Positions 1 to 7,537 are shown, counted from the stretch's first letter. The stretch is 16,561 nucleotides of DNA from Clostridiales bacterium UBA4653 (GCA_002405565.1 DHMB01000124.1:1-16561); one strand, 5' to 3'. Notes: generated by a model from the letters alone, not told the origin. Translations and numbers: made by a program.

Positions 1-942
1 AAGCTGCCGATTTTCTCCGGCTCCGGTATGCCGCACGCAAACCTTGCGGCTCAGATAGCTCGTCAGGCAAAGGTTCGCGGAACGGACACAAACTTTGCCG
101 TTGTGTTCGCGGCTGTCGGTATCACCTTTGAAGAGGCGGACTTCTTCATTTCGGATTTCAAGCGCACGGGCGCAATCGACCGCACGGTGCTCTTTATAAA
201 CCTGGCTTCCGACGCGGCAATCGAACGTATTTCAACGCCCCGTATGGCGCTGACGGCTGCCGAATACCTTGCGTTTGAAAAGAATATGCACGTTCTCGTC
301 ATCATAACGGACATCACAAACTATGCGGAGGCGCTTCGCGAGGTGTCCGCGGCGAGAAAGGAAGTCCCGGGCAGAAGAGGTTACCCCGGTTACCTTTATA
401 CCGACCTTGCGACAATGTATGAACGCGCCGGCAGAAAGCTGGACAGAGAAGGGTCAATCACAATGATCCCGATTCTGACAATGCCGGAGGACGATAAAAC
501 TCATCCCATCCCCGACCTTACGGGTTACATTACCGAGGGTCAGATAATCCTCTCCCGCGACCTTTACAGAAAGGGAATTCTTCCCCCTGTTGACGTTCTT
601 CCCTCGCTTTCGCGTCTGAAGGACAAGGGTATCGGCGCGGGAAAGACAAGAGAGGATCACGCCGGAACGATGAACCAGCTTTTCTCAAGCTATGCAAGAG
701 GAAAGGAAGCAAAGGAGCTTATGGTCGTCCTCGGTGAGGCGGCGCTTACGCCTATCGACCGTCTCTATGCAAAATTTGCGGATGAATTTGAAAAGCTCTA
801 TGTAAACCAGAGTTTTTATGAAAACAGAACGATAGAACAGACGCTTGATATCGGTTGGCAGCTCTTAAAGCTCCTGCCGCGCTCGGAGATGAAGCGTATC
901 AAGCCCGAAATTCTTGATAAATACTGGCCGAAAGAAAACTAA
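1..942 (+). CDS. ntpB: V-type ATP synthase subunit B (5' truncated by window edge)
   Basis: Non-catalytic nucleotide-binding subunit of the V1 head of a V-type ATPase, which alternates with subunit A in the hexamer and couples ATP turnover to ion transport at the membrane. The frame is open from base 1, so about 313 C-terminal residues of the usual ~460 are present. Visible family features are the opening LPIFSGSGMPH followed by NLAAQIARQA, a long conserved alpha/beta core (ISTPRMALTAAEYLAFE; RRGYPGYLYTDLATMYERAG), and the ATP synthase alpha/beta signature PPVDVLPSLS, whose following Arg (SRL) is the expected arginine finger. The C-terminal helical domain ends in KPEILDKYWP. The first in-window ATG (base 28) is internal and not the start. 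Subunit D follows after 21 nt, as expected for an ntp/atp V-type operon. Whether the ion is H+ or Na+ cannot be told, because the membrane rotor gene is outside the window. Confidence 0.96.
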   Translation, partial: KLPIFSGSGMPHANLAAQIARQAKVRGTDTNFAVVFAAVGITFEEADFFISDFKRTGAIDRTVLFINLASDAAIERISTPRMALTAAEYLAFEKNMHVLVIITDITNYAEALREVSAARKEVPGRRGYPGYLYTDLATMYERAGRKLDREGSITMIPILTMPEDDKTHPIPDLTGYITEGQIILSRDLYRKGILPPVDVLPSLSRLKDKGIGAGKTREDHAGTMNQLFSSYARGKEAKELMVVLGEAALTPIDRLYAKFADEFEKLYVNQSFYENRTIEQTLDIGWQLLKLLPRSEMKRIKPEILDKYWPKEN

Positions 943-963
943 ACCGACGGGAGGTGACCGAAA

Positions 964-1617
964 GTGGCGCAGATTCGCGTAAATCCTACGCGTATGGAGC
1001 TTAAAAAGCTGAAAAACCGTCTTGCCGTTGCAAGAAGAGGTCATAAACTGCTCAAGGACAAGAGGGACGAGCTGATGAAGCAGTTTCTCGATGTTGTCCG
1101 CGAGACGAAAACCGTCAGGGAAAAGGTTGAGGCGGCGCTTGAAAAGTCAAACAAGAGCTTTGCGCTTGCCTCCGCAGTTACGTCTCCGAAGGTTATGACG
1201 GAAGCGCTTATGCTCCCGAAAAAGGAGGTCTCGCTTGACATTTCGGAAAAGAACGTTATGAGCGTTGTCGTCCCGGTATTCAGTTATGACCTCAAAGGCG
1301 CGCAACAGTCGGACGGATATAACTTCGGTCTGGCGTTTACGTCAGGCGAGATCGATACGGCTGTTCTGGAGCTTTCCGAAATACTTCCGGATATGATAAA
1401 GCTCGCAGAGCTTGAAAAGAGCTCGCAGCTTATGGCGGAGGAGATCGAAAAGACGCGCAGAAGAGTAAACGCGCTTGAGCACGTTATGATTCCGCAGATC
1501 GAAGAGACAATCAAATCGATAACTATGAAGCTGGAGGAAAACGAGCGAGGCAATCTGACAAGGCTGATGAAGGTCAAGGATATGATGATCAAAGCTCAAC
1601 TCGAAAGCAAAAACTGA
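964..1617 (+). CDS. ntpD: V-type ATP synthase subunit D
   Basis: Central rotor shaft of the V-type ATPase: a long antiparallel coiled coil that turns inside the A3B3 head. The 217-aa length is normal for the family (about 200-220). The N-terminus has the family block VNPTRMELKKLKNRLAVARRG followed by HKLLKDKRDEL, and both ends are heptad-rich helices (about residues 5-70 and 135-200) around a short globular middle. Translation starts at GTG; the choice is fixed by a strong ribosome binding site GGGAGGTGA at 949-957, 6 nt upstream, and by the start of family homology. It is the last gene of the ATPase operon, since a strong terminator follows within 10 nt. Confidence 0.95.
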   Translation: MAQIRVNPTRMELKKLKNRLAVARRGHKLLKDKRDELMKQFLDVVRETKTVREKVEAALEKSNKSFALASAVTSPKVMTEALMLPKKEVSLDISEKNVMSVVVPVFSYDLKGAQQSDGYNFGLAFTSGEIDTAVLELSEILPDMIKLAELEKSSQLMAEEIEKTRRRVNALEHVMIPQIEETIKSITMKLEENERGNLTRLMKVKDMMIKAQLESKN

Positions 1618-1623
1618 AAAGCG

Positions 1624-1663
1624 GAGCCGCGCGGAGAAAAACACTCTGTGCGGCTCTATTTTT
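1624..1663 (+). terminator. Rho-independent terminator of the V-ATPase operon
   Basis: GAGCCGC (1624-1630) pairs with GCGGCTC (1650-1656). The stem continues inward through G-U and G-C pairs to about 13 bp around an AAAAACA loop, then TATTTTT (1657-1663). It lies 6 nt after the subunit D stop. Confidence 0.9.
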
Positions 1664-1676
1664 AGTAAAACATATC

Positions 1677-1705
1677 TTTACAAACACAAGAAATTGTATT
1701 ATAAT
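1677..1705 (+). promoter_or_regulatory. Sigma-A promoter of the cysS-rimO-pgsA operon
   Basis: TTTACA (1677-1682), a 17-nt spacer and a perfect TATAAT (1700-1705) put the transcript start near 1712, only about 27 nt before the cysS ATG. That leader is too short to hold a T-box riboswitch. Confidence 0.85.
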
Positions 1706-1710
1706 ACAAT
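1693..1710. promoter_or_regulatory. 18-bp perfect palindrome over the cysS -10 box (candidate operator)
   Basis: ATTGTATTA (1693-1701) is followed immediately by its exact reverse complement TAATACAAT (1702-1710), and the palindrome contains the -10 hexamer. A repressor bound here would block RNA polymerase. No candidate regulator for it is coded nearby. The region is AT-rich, so chance is possible. Confidence 0.4.
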
Positions 1711-1738
1711 AGAAAAGTTATATATCTTCGGAGGCAGT

Positions 1739-3148
1739 ATGAAGCTTTATAATACGCTTACAAAAACGGTTGAGGAATTCGTTCCGCACGAAAGCGGCAA
1801 GGTCAAAATGTATACCTGCGGCCCGACCGTTTATCATTATGCACATATAGGAAATCTTCGCTCGTATATGATGGAGGACGTGCTTGAAAAATATCTGCGT
1901 TTTGCGGGATATGATGTCACGCGCGCGATGAACATAACGGACGTCGGTCACCTGACGAGCGACGCCGACACGGGCGAAGACAAAATGCTCAAGGGCGCAA
2001 AGCGTGAACACAAGACGGTTATGCAGGTGGCGCAGTTTTATACGGACGCTTTCTTTGCCGATTGCGACGCGCTGAACATCAAAAAGCCGGAAATTGTTCA
2101 GCCTGCGACGGGCTGTATTGACGATTTTATCCGCGTTATCTCCGCGCTTATAGACAAGGGCTATGCTTATGTTGCCGGCGGAAACGTGTATTTTGATACG
2201 TCTAAATCGGAAAACTACGGCGAGCTTGCCGGTCACGCAGACAACACGGAAAACCTTATGGTCGGCGTCCGCGACGATGTTTCCGAGGACGAAAACAAGA
2301 AAAACAAGAGCGACTTTGCTCTTTGGTTTACAAAATCGAAATTTGATGAGCAGGAGCTGAAATGGGACAGCCCATGGGGCGTCGGTTACCCCGGCTGGCA
2401 TATCGAATGCAGCTGCATAAGTATGAAATATCTCGGCGAATATCTTGATATTCATTGCGGCGGAGTTGATAACATCTTCCCGCATCACACAAACGAGATT
2501 GCGCAGAGCGAAGCATACCTTGGTCACAAATGGTGCGGCTACTGGTTCCACGTTCAGCACCTCAATGACGAAACGGGCAAAATGAGCAAGTCAAAGGGCG
2601 AATTTCTGACAGTTTCGCTTCTCAAATCAAAGGGTTATGACCCGCTTGCATACAGATATTTCTGCCTCCAGAGCCATTACAGAAAACCGCTGACCTTCTC
2701 CTTTGCCTCGCTTGACAATGCGGCGGCGGCATATTCAAAGCTCTATGCAAGAGTTGCGGCGACGGAGCGCACGGGCGAAGTCAACCCAGAAAAAGTGAAG
2801 GCTTTGCTTGCGGGCTTTAATGACGCAATGTCAAGTGACCTGAACACGTCCCTTGCCGTAACGTCTCTTTATGACGTCCTCAAATCCGACGCAACGGGTG
2901 CGGAAAAGCGCGCCGCTATCGACGCAATCGATTCCGTCCTCTCTCTCGGACTTAAAGACGCGGCGGTCAAAAAGGAAGAGCCTTCGGCAGAAGAGGGCGA
3001 CCCCGCAATCCTTGAGAAAATAGCGGAGAGAGCGGCGGCGAAAAAGGCGAAGGATTATGCGAAGGCGGACGCTATCAGAGCGGAGCTTTTGGCTCAGGGA
3101 ATAGTTCTTGTTGACACGCCGACAGGCACGACATATAAAAAACAGTAA
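1739..3148 (+). CDS. cysS: Cysteinyl-tRNA synthetase
   Basis: Charges tRNA-Cys with cysteine in the cytoplasm. Class Ia synthetase of 469 aa, normal length. It has the HIGH-type motif HIGN at 36-39 and the KMSKS loop at 281-285. The four zinc ligands used for cysteine discrimination are present with family spacing: C27, C224 (GWHIECS), H249 and E253 (PHHTNEIAQSE). The helical anticodon-binding region and a charged C-terminal tail follow. The start is the ATG with GGAGG at 1730-1734; an upstream in-frame ATG (1694) lies inside the promoter and is rejected. It is the first gene of an operon with rimO (29 nt downstream) and pgsA. In many Firmicutes cysS is controlled by a T-box, but the leader here has no room for one. 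Confidence 0.97.
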   Translation: MKLYNTLTKTVEEFVPHESGKVKMYTCGPTVYHYAHIGNLRSYMMEDVLEKYLRFAGYDVTRAMNITDVGHLTSDADTGEDKMLKGAKREHKTVMQVAQFYTDAFFADCDALNIKKPEIVQPATGCIDDFIRVISALIDKGYAYVAGGNVYFDTSKSENYGELAGHADNTENLMVGVRDDVSEDENKKNKSDFALWFTKSKFDEQELKWDSPWGVGYPGWHIECSCISMKYLGEYLDIHCGGVDNIFPHHTNEIAQSEAYLGHKWCGYWFHVQHLNDETGKMSKSKGEFLTVSLLKSKGYDPLAYRYFCLQSHYRKPLTFSFASLDNAAAAYSKLYARVAATERTGEVNPEKVKALLAGFNDAMSSDLNTSLAVTSLYDVLKSDATGAEKRAAIDAIDSVLSLGLKDAAVKKEEPSAEEGDPAILEKIAERAAAKKAKDYAKADAIRAELLAQGIVLVDTPTGTTYKKQ

Positions 3149-3177
3149 ATCAAAAATAACCAAAAGGACAAGAAAAG

Positions 3178-4533
3178 ATGGCAAAGAAAGTTGTTAAAGT
3201 CGGATTTATCTCGCTCGGTTGCTCGAAAAACCTGGCAGATACCGAGGTTATGCTTGCAAGGCTTGCAAAGGCGGGCTATGAGATAACGCCGGAGGATATT
3301 GAAGCGGACGTTATAGTCGTCAACACCTGCGGATTTATCGAGAGCGCAAAAAAGGAGTCGATTGACAGTATTCTTGACGTCGCGTGGCTGAAAAAGCACA
3401 AGAAGCTGAAGGCGATAATCGTAACGGGCTGTCTTGCGGAGAGATACCGCGAGCAGATTTCATCGGAGTTGCCGGAGGTTGACGCTGTGCTCGGGCTCGG
3501 CTCGGAGGCGAAAATCTGTGAAGCTGTTGAAGCGGTTCTCCACGGCGAACATTACGAAAGCTACGGAGACAAAGAAGCTCTTCCTCTCGGCGGAGAGAGA
3601 ATTGTCACGACGCCCGAATACACGGCGTATCTGAAGATTGCGGAAGGCTGCGACAACCGTTGCACATACTGCGCAATCCCCTCCATACGCGGCAGAATGC
3701 GTTCGAGAACGATTGAGGACATTGTAAAAGAGGCAAAGGAGCTTGAGGAGATCGGCGTAAAAGAGCTGAACCTCATCGCTCAGGACACCTCGCGTTACGG
3801 CCTTGACATTTACGGCGAATACAAGCTCGCCGAGCTTCTCCGCGCGATAACGAAGGAAACGAATATCCCTTGGATACGCCTTCTTTATTGCTATCCGGAC
3901 AAGATAACGGACGAGCTGATTGAAGAAATCAAAACGAATGACAGAGTCGTCAAATACATAGGCCTGCCGATTCAGCATATTTCGGAGAGCGTTCTTGCAA
4001 GAATGAACCGCCACGGCAGATCGGCGCTCATAAAAAGCGTTATCAAAAAGCTGCGCGATAACATTCCCGGAATATGCATAAGAACGACGGTTATGGTCGG
4101 CTTCCCGGGCGAGACGGAGAAGGATTTTGAGGAGCTTTGCGAATTCGTAAAGGAAACAAGATTTGACCGTCTCGGCGCATTCACATTCTCTCCGGAGGAG
4201 GGGACGCCGGCAGCCGATATGCCCGATCAGATCGATGAACAGACAAAGCAGGATCGCTATGACATTATCATGCGCGAGCAGCTTGCCGTCTCGTCGGAAC
4301 TGAATGAAAAGATGATAGGAAAAACGGTCACCGTGCTTTGCGAGGGCTTTGACCCCGTTTCCGAATCATATTACGGCAGAAGCGCGTCGGACGCTCCCGA
4401 CATAGACACGAAGGTGTTCTTCACAAACGAGCTCGGTAAAAAGCGCCTAAGAGAAGGAGAGTTTGTCTGCGTGAAGATTGAAGAGGTTCTTGATTACGAC
4501 CTTGTCGGCAAGGTGATAAGGAAAGGGGAATAA
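3178..4533 (+). CDS. rimO: Ribosomal protein S12 (uS12) methylthiotransferase RimO
   Basis: Radical-SAM methylthiotransferase that adds a methylthio group to the conserved Asp of ribosomal protein S12. Domains in order are: N-terminal UPF0004 domain with the auxiliary-cluster cysteines C15 (LGCSKN), C51 (NTCGFI) and C85 (TGCLAE); radical SAM domain with the CxxxCxxC motif at C158, C162, C165 (CDNRCTYC); and a C-terminal TRAM domain from about residue 380. The GFISLGCSKNLADTE and NTCGFIESAKKESID blocks are RimO-type rather than MiaB-type. The 451-aa length is usual. AAAAGGA at 3162-3168 serves the ATG. It lies between cysS and pgsA in one operon; rimO next to pgsA is common in Clostridia. Confidence 0.96.
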   Translation: MAKKVVKVGFISLGCSKNLADTEVMLARLAKAGYEITPEDIEADVIVVNTCGFIESAKKESIDSILDVAWLKKHKKLKAIIVTGCLAERYREQISSELPEVDAVLGLGSEAKICEAVEAVLHGEHYESYGDKEALPLGGERIVTTPEYTAYLKIAEGCDNRCTYCAIPSIRGRMRSRTIEDIVKEAKELEEIGVKELNLIAQDTSRYGLDIYGEYKLAELLRAITKETNIPWIRLLYCYPDKITDELIEEIKTNDRVVKYIGLPIQHISESVLARMNRHGRSALIKSVIKKLRDNIPGICIRTTVMVGFPGETEKDFEELCEFVKETRFDRLGAFTFSPEEGTPAADMPDQIDEQTKQDRYDIIMREQLAVSSELNEKMIGKTVTVLCEGFDPVSESYYGRSASDAPDIDTKVFFTNELGKKRLREGEFVCVKIEEVLDYDLVGKVIRKGE

Positions 4534-4537
4534 TGAA

Positions 4538-5125
4538 ATGAAAATGAATGTTCCGAACAGACTGACCGTTTTGAGATTGCTCCTTGTGCCCGTATATCTT
4601 GTTTTCATCCTCGGCTTCGGCGGGGAAGTGTGGGGCAGAGTAGTTGCTATATGCGTTTTTGCGATTGCGTCCTTTACGGATTTTCTTGACGGCAAAATCG
4701 CAAGAAAATATCATCTGATAACGGATTTCGGAAAATTTCTTGACCCCCTTGCAGACAAGTTCCTCGTTCTTGCCGCGCTTGCGTCGCTCTCCTTTGAAGC
4801 TGCGACTGGCGCATCAAACTCGATGATCTTTTCCGTGCTCTTCTTCTGCACGTTTATGGTTGTGCTTCTGCGCGAACTTGCGGTGACAAGCATGCGTCTT
4901 GTCGTTGCGTCAAGCCCTGATAAAAAGGTCGTTGCGGCGAGCTGGCTCGGCAAGATAAAAACCTGCACGCAGATGTTCTTCATACTGACGGCGATGATCG
5001 AGCCGCTTATATGGGAAAGACACGTAGCAACGTATATCTTTATGGCGGCTGCCGCCGTTATGACGGTCTGGTCGGGAATGTCGTATATTGTCGGCTATTG
5101 GAAGTATCTTGACCCGTCCAAATAA
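4538..5125 (+). CDS. pgsA: CDP-diacylglycerol-glycerol-3-phosphate 3-phosphatidyltransferase
   Basis: Integral membrane enzyme that makes phosphatidylglycerol phosphate from CDP-diacylglycerol and glycerol-3-phosphate, the committed step to phosphatidylglycerol and cardiolipin. The CDP-alcohol phosphatidyltransferase signature is complete: D48, D51, G52, A55, R56, G65, D69, D73, matching D-x2-DG-x2-AR-x8-G-x3-D-x3-D. The 195 residues hold about five or six hydrophobic segments. The start has an AAGGGGA ribosome binding site at 4523-4529 inside the end of rimO. A second ATG two codons on is possible but less well spaced. The rimO stop is only 4 nt upstream, so the genes are co-translated. No clear terminator follows, so readthrough into the next gene is likely. 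Confidence 0.95.
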   Translation: MKMNVPNRLTVLRLLLVPVYLVFILGFGGEVWGRVVAICVFAIASFTDFLDGKIARKYHLITDFGKFLDPLADKFLVLAALASLSFEAATGASNSMIFSVLFFCTFMVVLLRELAVTSMRLVVASSPDKKVVAASWLGKIKTCTQMFFILTAMIEPLIWERHVATYIFMAAAAVMTVWSGMSYIVGYWKYLDPSK

Positions 5126-5136
5126 AGCAAAAGCTA

Positions 5137-5165
5137 TTGACATATTCGCTGAAATAGTATAAAAT
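5137..5165 (+). promoter_or_regulatory. Sigma-A promoter of the DUF1292 gene and probably the RNA after it
   Basis: Perfect -35 TTGACA (5137-5142), 17-nt spacer, -10 TAAAAT (5160-5165). The transcript would start near 5172. Confidence 0.8.
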
Positions 5166-5204
5166 ATAATCAGACGAGAAAAAATAAAATCACGGAGATA
5201 CAAA

Positions 5205-5498
5205 ATGACAGACGAATACAGAGATGAAAATATAATCACTCTGACCGATGAAGACGGCAAAGAGTGTAATTTTGAAGTAATGGCTGAAAAAGAGATAGAG
5301 GGAATAACCTATTACGCTCTTCTTCCGCTTGAAGACAACGAAAACGGAGAATATGTCCTTCTCAAGCTCGAAAAGGATGAAGACGGCGAAGATATTCTCG
5401 TATCGGTTGACGATGACGACGAATTCGACAGAGTTTCCGATATATTTGAGGACGAGTTTTTCTCTGATATAGACTACGACGATAATTCAGACAAATAA
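5205..5498 (+). CDS. DUF1292 (YrzB-like) acidic protein
   Basis: Small cytoplasmic protein of 97 aa, strongly acidic, in the DUF1292/YrzB family of unknown function common in Firmicutes. The core ITLTDEDGKECNFEVMAEKEIEGITYYALLPLED is the family's beta-rich domain (about residues 10-70), and the tail is Asp/Glu-rich (VDDDDEFDRVSDIFEDEFF). GGAG at 5194-5197 fixes the ATG, 7 nt downstream. In many Firmicutes the family sits beside yrrK/ruvX, but here it is between pgsA and a structured RNA that begins 2 nt after its stop codon. I know of no demonstrated function. Confidence 0.9.
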   Translation: MTDEYRDENIITLTDEDGKECNFEVMAEKEIEGITYYALLPLEDNENGEYVLLKLEKDEDGEDILVSVDDDDEFDRVSDIFEDEFFSDIDYDDNSDK

Positions 5499-5500
5499 GA

Positions 5501-5709
5501 TTTTCCTGCCCTTCTCGTGATACGGTTTCAATTAAACCTACAACACGTAATTGGAGTCCGACCGTTCCGCGGTTTGCAGACCTCCCGCCCGTCTCCTGCT
5601 TATGACACGATTCGGCGCGGACGCTGGGAGCAGTAAAGCGGGGCAATAGGATGCCGTCCTTGCCAAAAGCAGGGTGTTAATTACGCCGTACACGGCCCGG
5701 CGGGGAAAA
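5501..5709 (+). ncRNA. ssrS: Probable 6S RNA (SsrS)
   Basis: About 209 nt with a long closing stem broken by small bulges, the hallmark of 6S RNA. TTTTCC (5501-5506) pairs with GGGGAAAA (5702-5709), GCC with GGC, CGTG (5516-5519) with CACG (5691-5694), and TACGG (5521-5525) with CCGTA (5686-5690). Inside are GC-rich hairpins, e.g. GCAA-TA-GGA (5643-5651) with TCC-TTGC (5658-5664). CGTAATT (5546-5552) can also pair with AATTACG (5679-5685). The length, closing-stem layout and the CTCGTG block after the first stem resemble Firmicute 6S RNAs, which bind sigma-A RNA polymerase in stationary phase. The call rests on recalled family appearance, not a covariance-model score. No other RNA family fits: RNase P and tmRNA signatures are absent. 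A weak own promoter (GATAAT at 5481-5486) is possible; otherwise it is processed from the DUF1292 transcript. Confidence 0.7.
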
Positions 5710-5727
5710 AGGACGTCTGAAAATACG

Positions 5728-5755
5728 AAGGGACTGCGTTTGCAGTCCCTTTGTT
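5728..5755 (+). terminator. Terminator after the 6S-like RNA
   Basis: AAGGGACTGC (5728-5737), loop GTTT, GCAGTCCCTT (5742-5751), then TGTTATT. A perfect 10-bp stem with a short, interrupted T tail. Confidence 0.85.
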
Positions 5756-5765
5756 ATTGCAAAAG

Positions 5766-5840
5766 AAAAACCACTCGCTTATGAAGTGCCTCCATAAGTG
5801 TCTAACTTTTGGGGTGCATATCATTTGCGGGTGGTTTTTT
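5766..5840 (-). terminator. Terminator of the permease gene with an oversized 48-nt loop
   Basis: AAAAACCACTCGC (5766-5778) pairs over 13 bp (one G-U) with GCGGGTGGTTTTT (5827-5839). On - it is followed by TTTTT within the stem end and CTTTT, so it acts for the permease gene ending at 5857. The loop of 48 nt is far longer than usual and contains its own hairpin (CTTATG 5778-5783 with CATAAG 5793-5798) and an insertion-sequence-like end. Confidence 0.75.
5799..5818 (+). mobile_element. Possible solo terminal inverted repeat of an IS3-family (IS150-group) element
   Basis: TGTCTAACTTTTGGGGTGCA, read on - as TGCACCCCAAAAGTTAGACA, resembles the outer end of IS150-group insertion sequences (TGnaCnCCAAAAnGTTnGAC type). 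No transposase and no second end lie nearby, so this would be a scar or a small non-autonomous remnant inside the terminator loop. The identification is from memory of the family's ends. Confidence 0.4.
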
Positions 5841-5856
5841 GTTTCATTTATTCGGA

Positions 5857-7341
5857 TCAGATACCGAGAAGCTCTTTTTTCTTTTCCTCAAACTCAGCTT
5901 CGGAAATCTCGCCGCTGTCAAGCATGCTTTTGTATGTCAGGATCATATCCTCTGTCTGCTCGTCGATCTTCTTTTCTTTCTTGAAAAACGCAAGGCTCAG
6001 CTTGCCCTTGTAGAAGAGCATACCGACGATTGCGATAACCGCAAATACAATCAGATAATAAAGCGACTGAATTTTGTACGCCGCTATTGCGGAATAGACC
6101 ATAAATCCGCAGCACACGCACGCAACGGCGGGCATAACGAATCTCTGGAACACATTCAGCCCTTTGCCCTTTATCATCATTACGATGAATATCGGGATAT
6201 AGAGTCCGTAAAGAGTGATGATCGGGAGCTCATCGTTTTCCCAGCCGATGATAGCGGGGAGCTTATTCTGAATGAGTCCCATTTCCCATTGAAGCATCCA
6301 GAGCATGCAGAGTGCAACGCCGATGATTGACGAGTTGTGCGGCATGTTTGTCTCATCGTCTATCTGGGCAAACATCTTATATGCGGGTCCCTCTCCGCGG
6401 ATTGCTATCGAATACATACCGCGGCAACAACCGAGCATAAGCCCGTTCATCGTTCCGAGGCAGGAGATGACTATAAACACGTAAACAATCGTGCCGAAAA
6501 CTTCGTTCTTGAAGAGCGCCGTAAATGCGTCCTTCGGAACGTCTCCGGAAGCCATAAGCTCTTCCGTTTTGAGTACGCCGGAAAGACCGAGGAAATACAG
6601 AAGGTATATGCCGACAACAATTACCGCGCCGAGCACGAGGGCTATCGGCAGGTTCTTCTTTGAATTTTTGAGCTCGGAGTTTATCGACGTTGTTATTATC
6701 CAGCCCTCATATGCGAAAGCGAAAGCGCACATCGCTGTGATTATGCTGCCGGAGCCGCCTTCAACTGCGATATTGGCTTTGAAAGCCTCGCCGATGTTGC
6801 CGTTTGTAAGCCCGACAATCGTTCCGACAACGCCCATCACAAGGAGCGGGACGAATTTTATAAAGGTTGCACTGACCTGGAATTTGCCTGCGACCTTCGG
6901 CGAAATGGCGTTTACAAAATACCCCATGACGAGATAAAACGCCGCGACGACAAGGTGAAGGTCACTGAAGGGGTTCCATCCGAAGAGCACGCAGGTGTAC
7001 TGCGCGGACACCCATGCGAGGGTTGAGGTGATTGTCGGGTAATAGATGGTGGTCATAAACCAGCCGACTATGTACGCAAACTTTCTTCCGCAGGTGACTT
7101 CCGAATAGTCAACAATGCCGTTTACTTTTTCGTGTTTCTGTGCAAGAACCGAGAAAACATAAGAGCAGACGAGCATTATCAGCCCGACTCCGCCGACTGT
7201 TACAAGGCATTTCAGCATATTGCCGTTTGTGTTTTGCAGGACTTTTCCGGCTTTGAAGAATATTCCGGAGCCGACGACCGTACCGACAACCATACATATC
7301 GCTGTCAGCAGACCGTATTTTTTGGTCAGTTTGTTTTCCAT
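5857..7341 (-). CDS. APC-superfamily amino-acid permease with SHOCT-like C-terminal tail
   Basis: Membrane transporter of 494 aa, probably for amino acids, of the amino acid-polyamine-organocation superfamily (LAT-like). The N-terminus has the first helix with the unwound-substrate-site motif VVGSGIFF, and roughly twelve hydrophobic segments span residues 8-440. The last ~40 residues (KKIDEQTEDMILTYKSMLDSG to ELLGI) form a soluble helical pair of the SHOCT type (short C-terminal domain), unusual on a permease. The start is the ATG at 7341 (MENKLTKKYG), with AAGGA 11 nt upstream; an in-frame ATG further up (7455) lies upstream of the promoter and is rejected. It is transcribed alone from the promoter at 7409-7437. 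The substrate cannot be inferred from sequence alone. Confidence 0.9.
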   Translation of the reverse strand: MENKLTKKYGLLTAICMVVGTVVGSGIFFKAGKVLQNTNGNMLKCLVTVGGVGLIMLVCSYVFSVLAQKHEKVNGIVDYSEVTCGRKFAYIVGWFMTTIYYPTITSTLAWVSAQYTCVLFGWNPFSDLHLVVAAFYLVMGYFVNAISPKVAGKFQVSATFIKFVPLLVMGVVGTIVGLTNGNIGEAFKANIAVEGGSGSIITAMCAFAFAYEGWIITTSINSELKNSKKNLPIALVLGAVIVVGIYLLYFLGLSGVLKTEELMASGDVPKDAFTALFKNEVFGTIVYVFIVISCLGTMNGLMLGCCRGMYSIAIRGEGPAYKMFAQIDDETNMPHNSSIIGVALCMLWMLQWEMGLIQNKLPAIIGWENDELPIITLYGLYIPIFIVMMIKGKGLNVFQRFVMPAVACVCCGFMVYSAIAAYKIQSLYYLIVFAVIAIVGMLFYKGKLSLAFFKKEKKIDEQTEDMILTYKSMLDSGEISEAEFEEKKKELLGI

Positions 7342-7408
7342 TTGTTTTCCATTCCTTAAAAATGCGTTAAAACTCTGTTTACACAAAAGTGAAACATATA
7401 ATGAAACT

Positions 7409-7437
7409 ATTGTACTCCTTTTCGCAGAATTTGTCAA
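7409..7437 (-). promoter_or_regulatory. Sigma-A promoter of the permease
   Basis: On -: TTGACA (complement of 7432-7437), 17-nt spacer, TACAAT (complement of 7409-7414). The leader to the ATG at 7341 is about 60 nt. Confidence 0.85.
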
Positions 7438-7488
7438 GTTTTTGGAGGAAAACAATAAAAATTATTTATTTCAAAAATATTATCGATA

Positions 7489-7523
7489 AAAAATTCGGCG
7501 ATTTGCTGTATATTTATCCGCCG
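7489..7523 (-). terminator. Possible terminator of the GH3-chorismate mutase unit
   Basis: On -, CGGCG (complement of 7519-7523), an 18-nt loop, CGCCG (complement of 7496-7500), then AATTTTTTA. Only a 5-bp stem. The same CGGCG arm can instead pair with CGCCG at 7532-7536, so an alternative fold exists. Confidence 0.4.
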
Positions 7524-7537
7524 ACATTCAACGGCGT

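Noticed and set aside
1694..1738. Longer cysS start at ATG 1694
   Set aside because: It falls within the promoter spacer and upstream of the transcript start.
1718..2560. 280-codon open frame on - inside cysS
   Set aside because: Fully antisense to cysS, whose zinc and ATP motifs are intact; no ribosome binding site or recognisable domain.
5501..5709. RNase P RNA or tmRNA as identity of the structured RNA
   Set aside because: The conserved RNase P core (GAGGAAAGTCC type) and the tRNA-like CCA end of tmRNA are absent; the long bulged closing stem fits 6S better.
5809..6330. 173-codon open frame on + opposite the permease
   Set aside because: Antisense to a clear transporter gene and begins in the terminator loop.
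7342..7455. Longer permease start at ATG 7455
   Set aside because: It lies upstream of the -35 box (7432-7437), so it would not be on the transcript; the ATG at 7341 starts the family homology.
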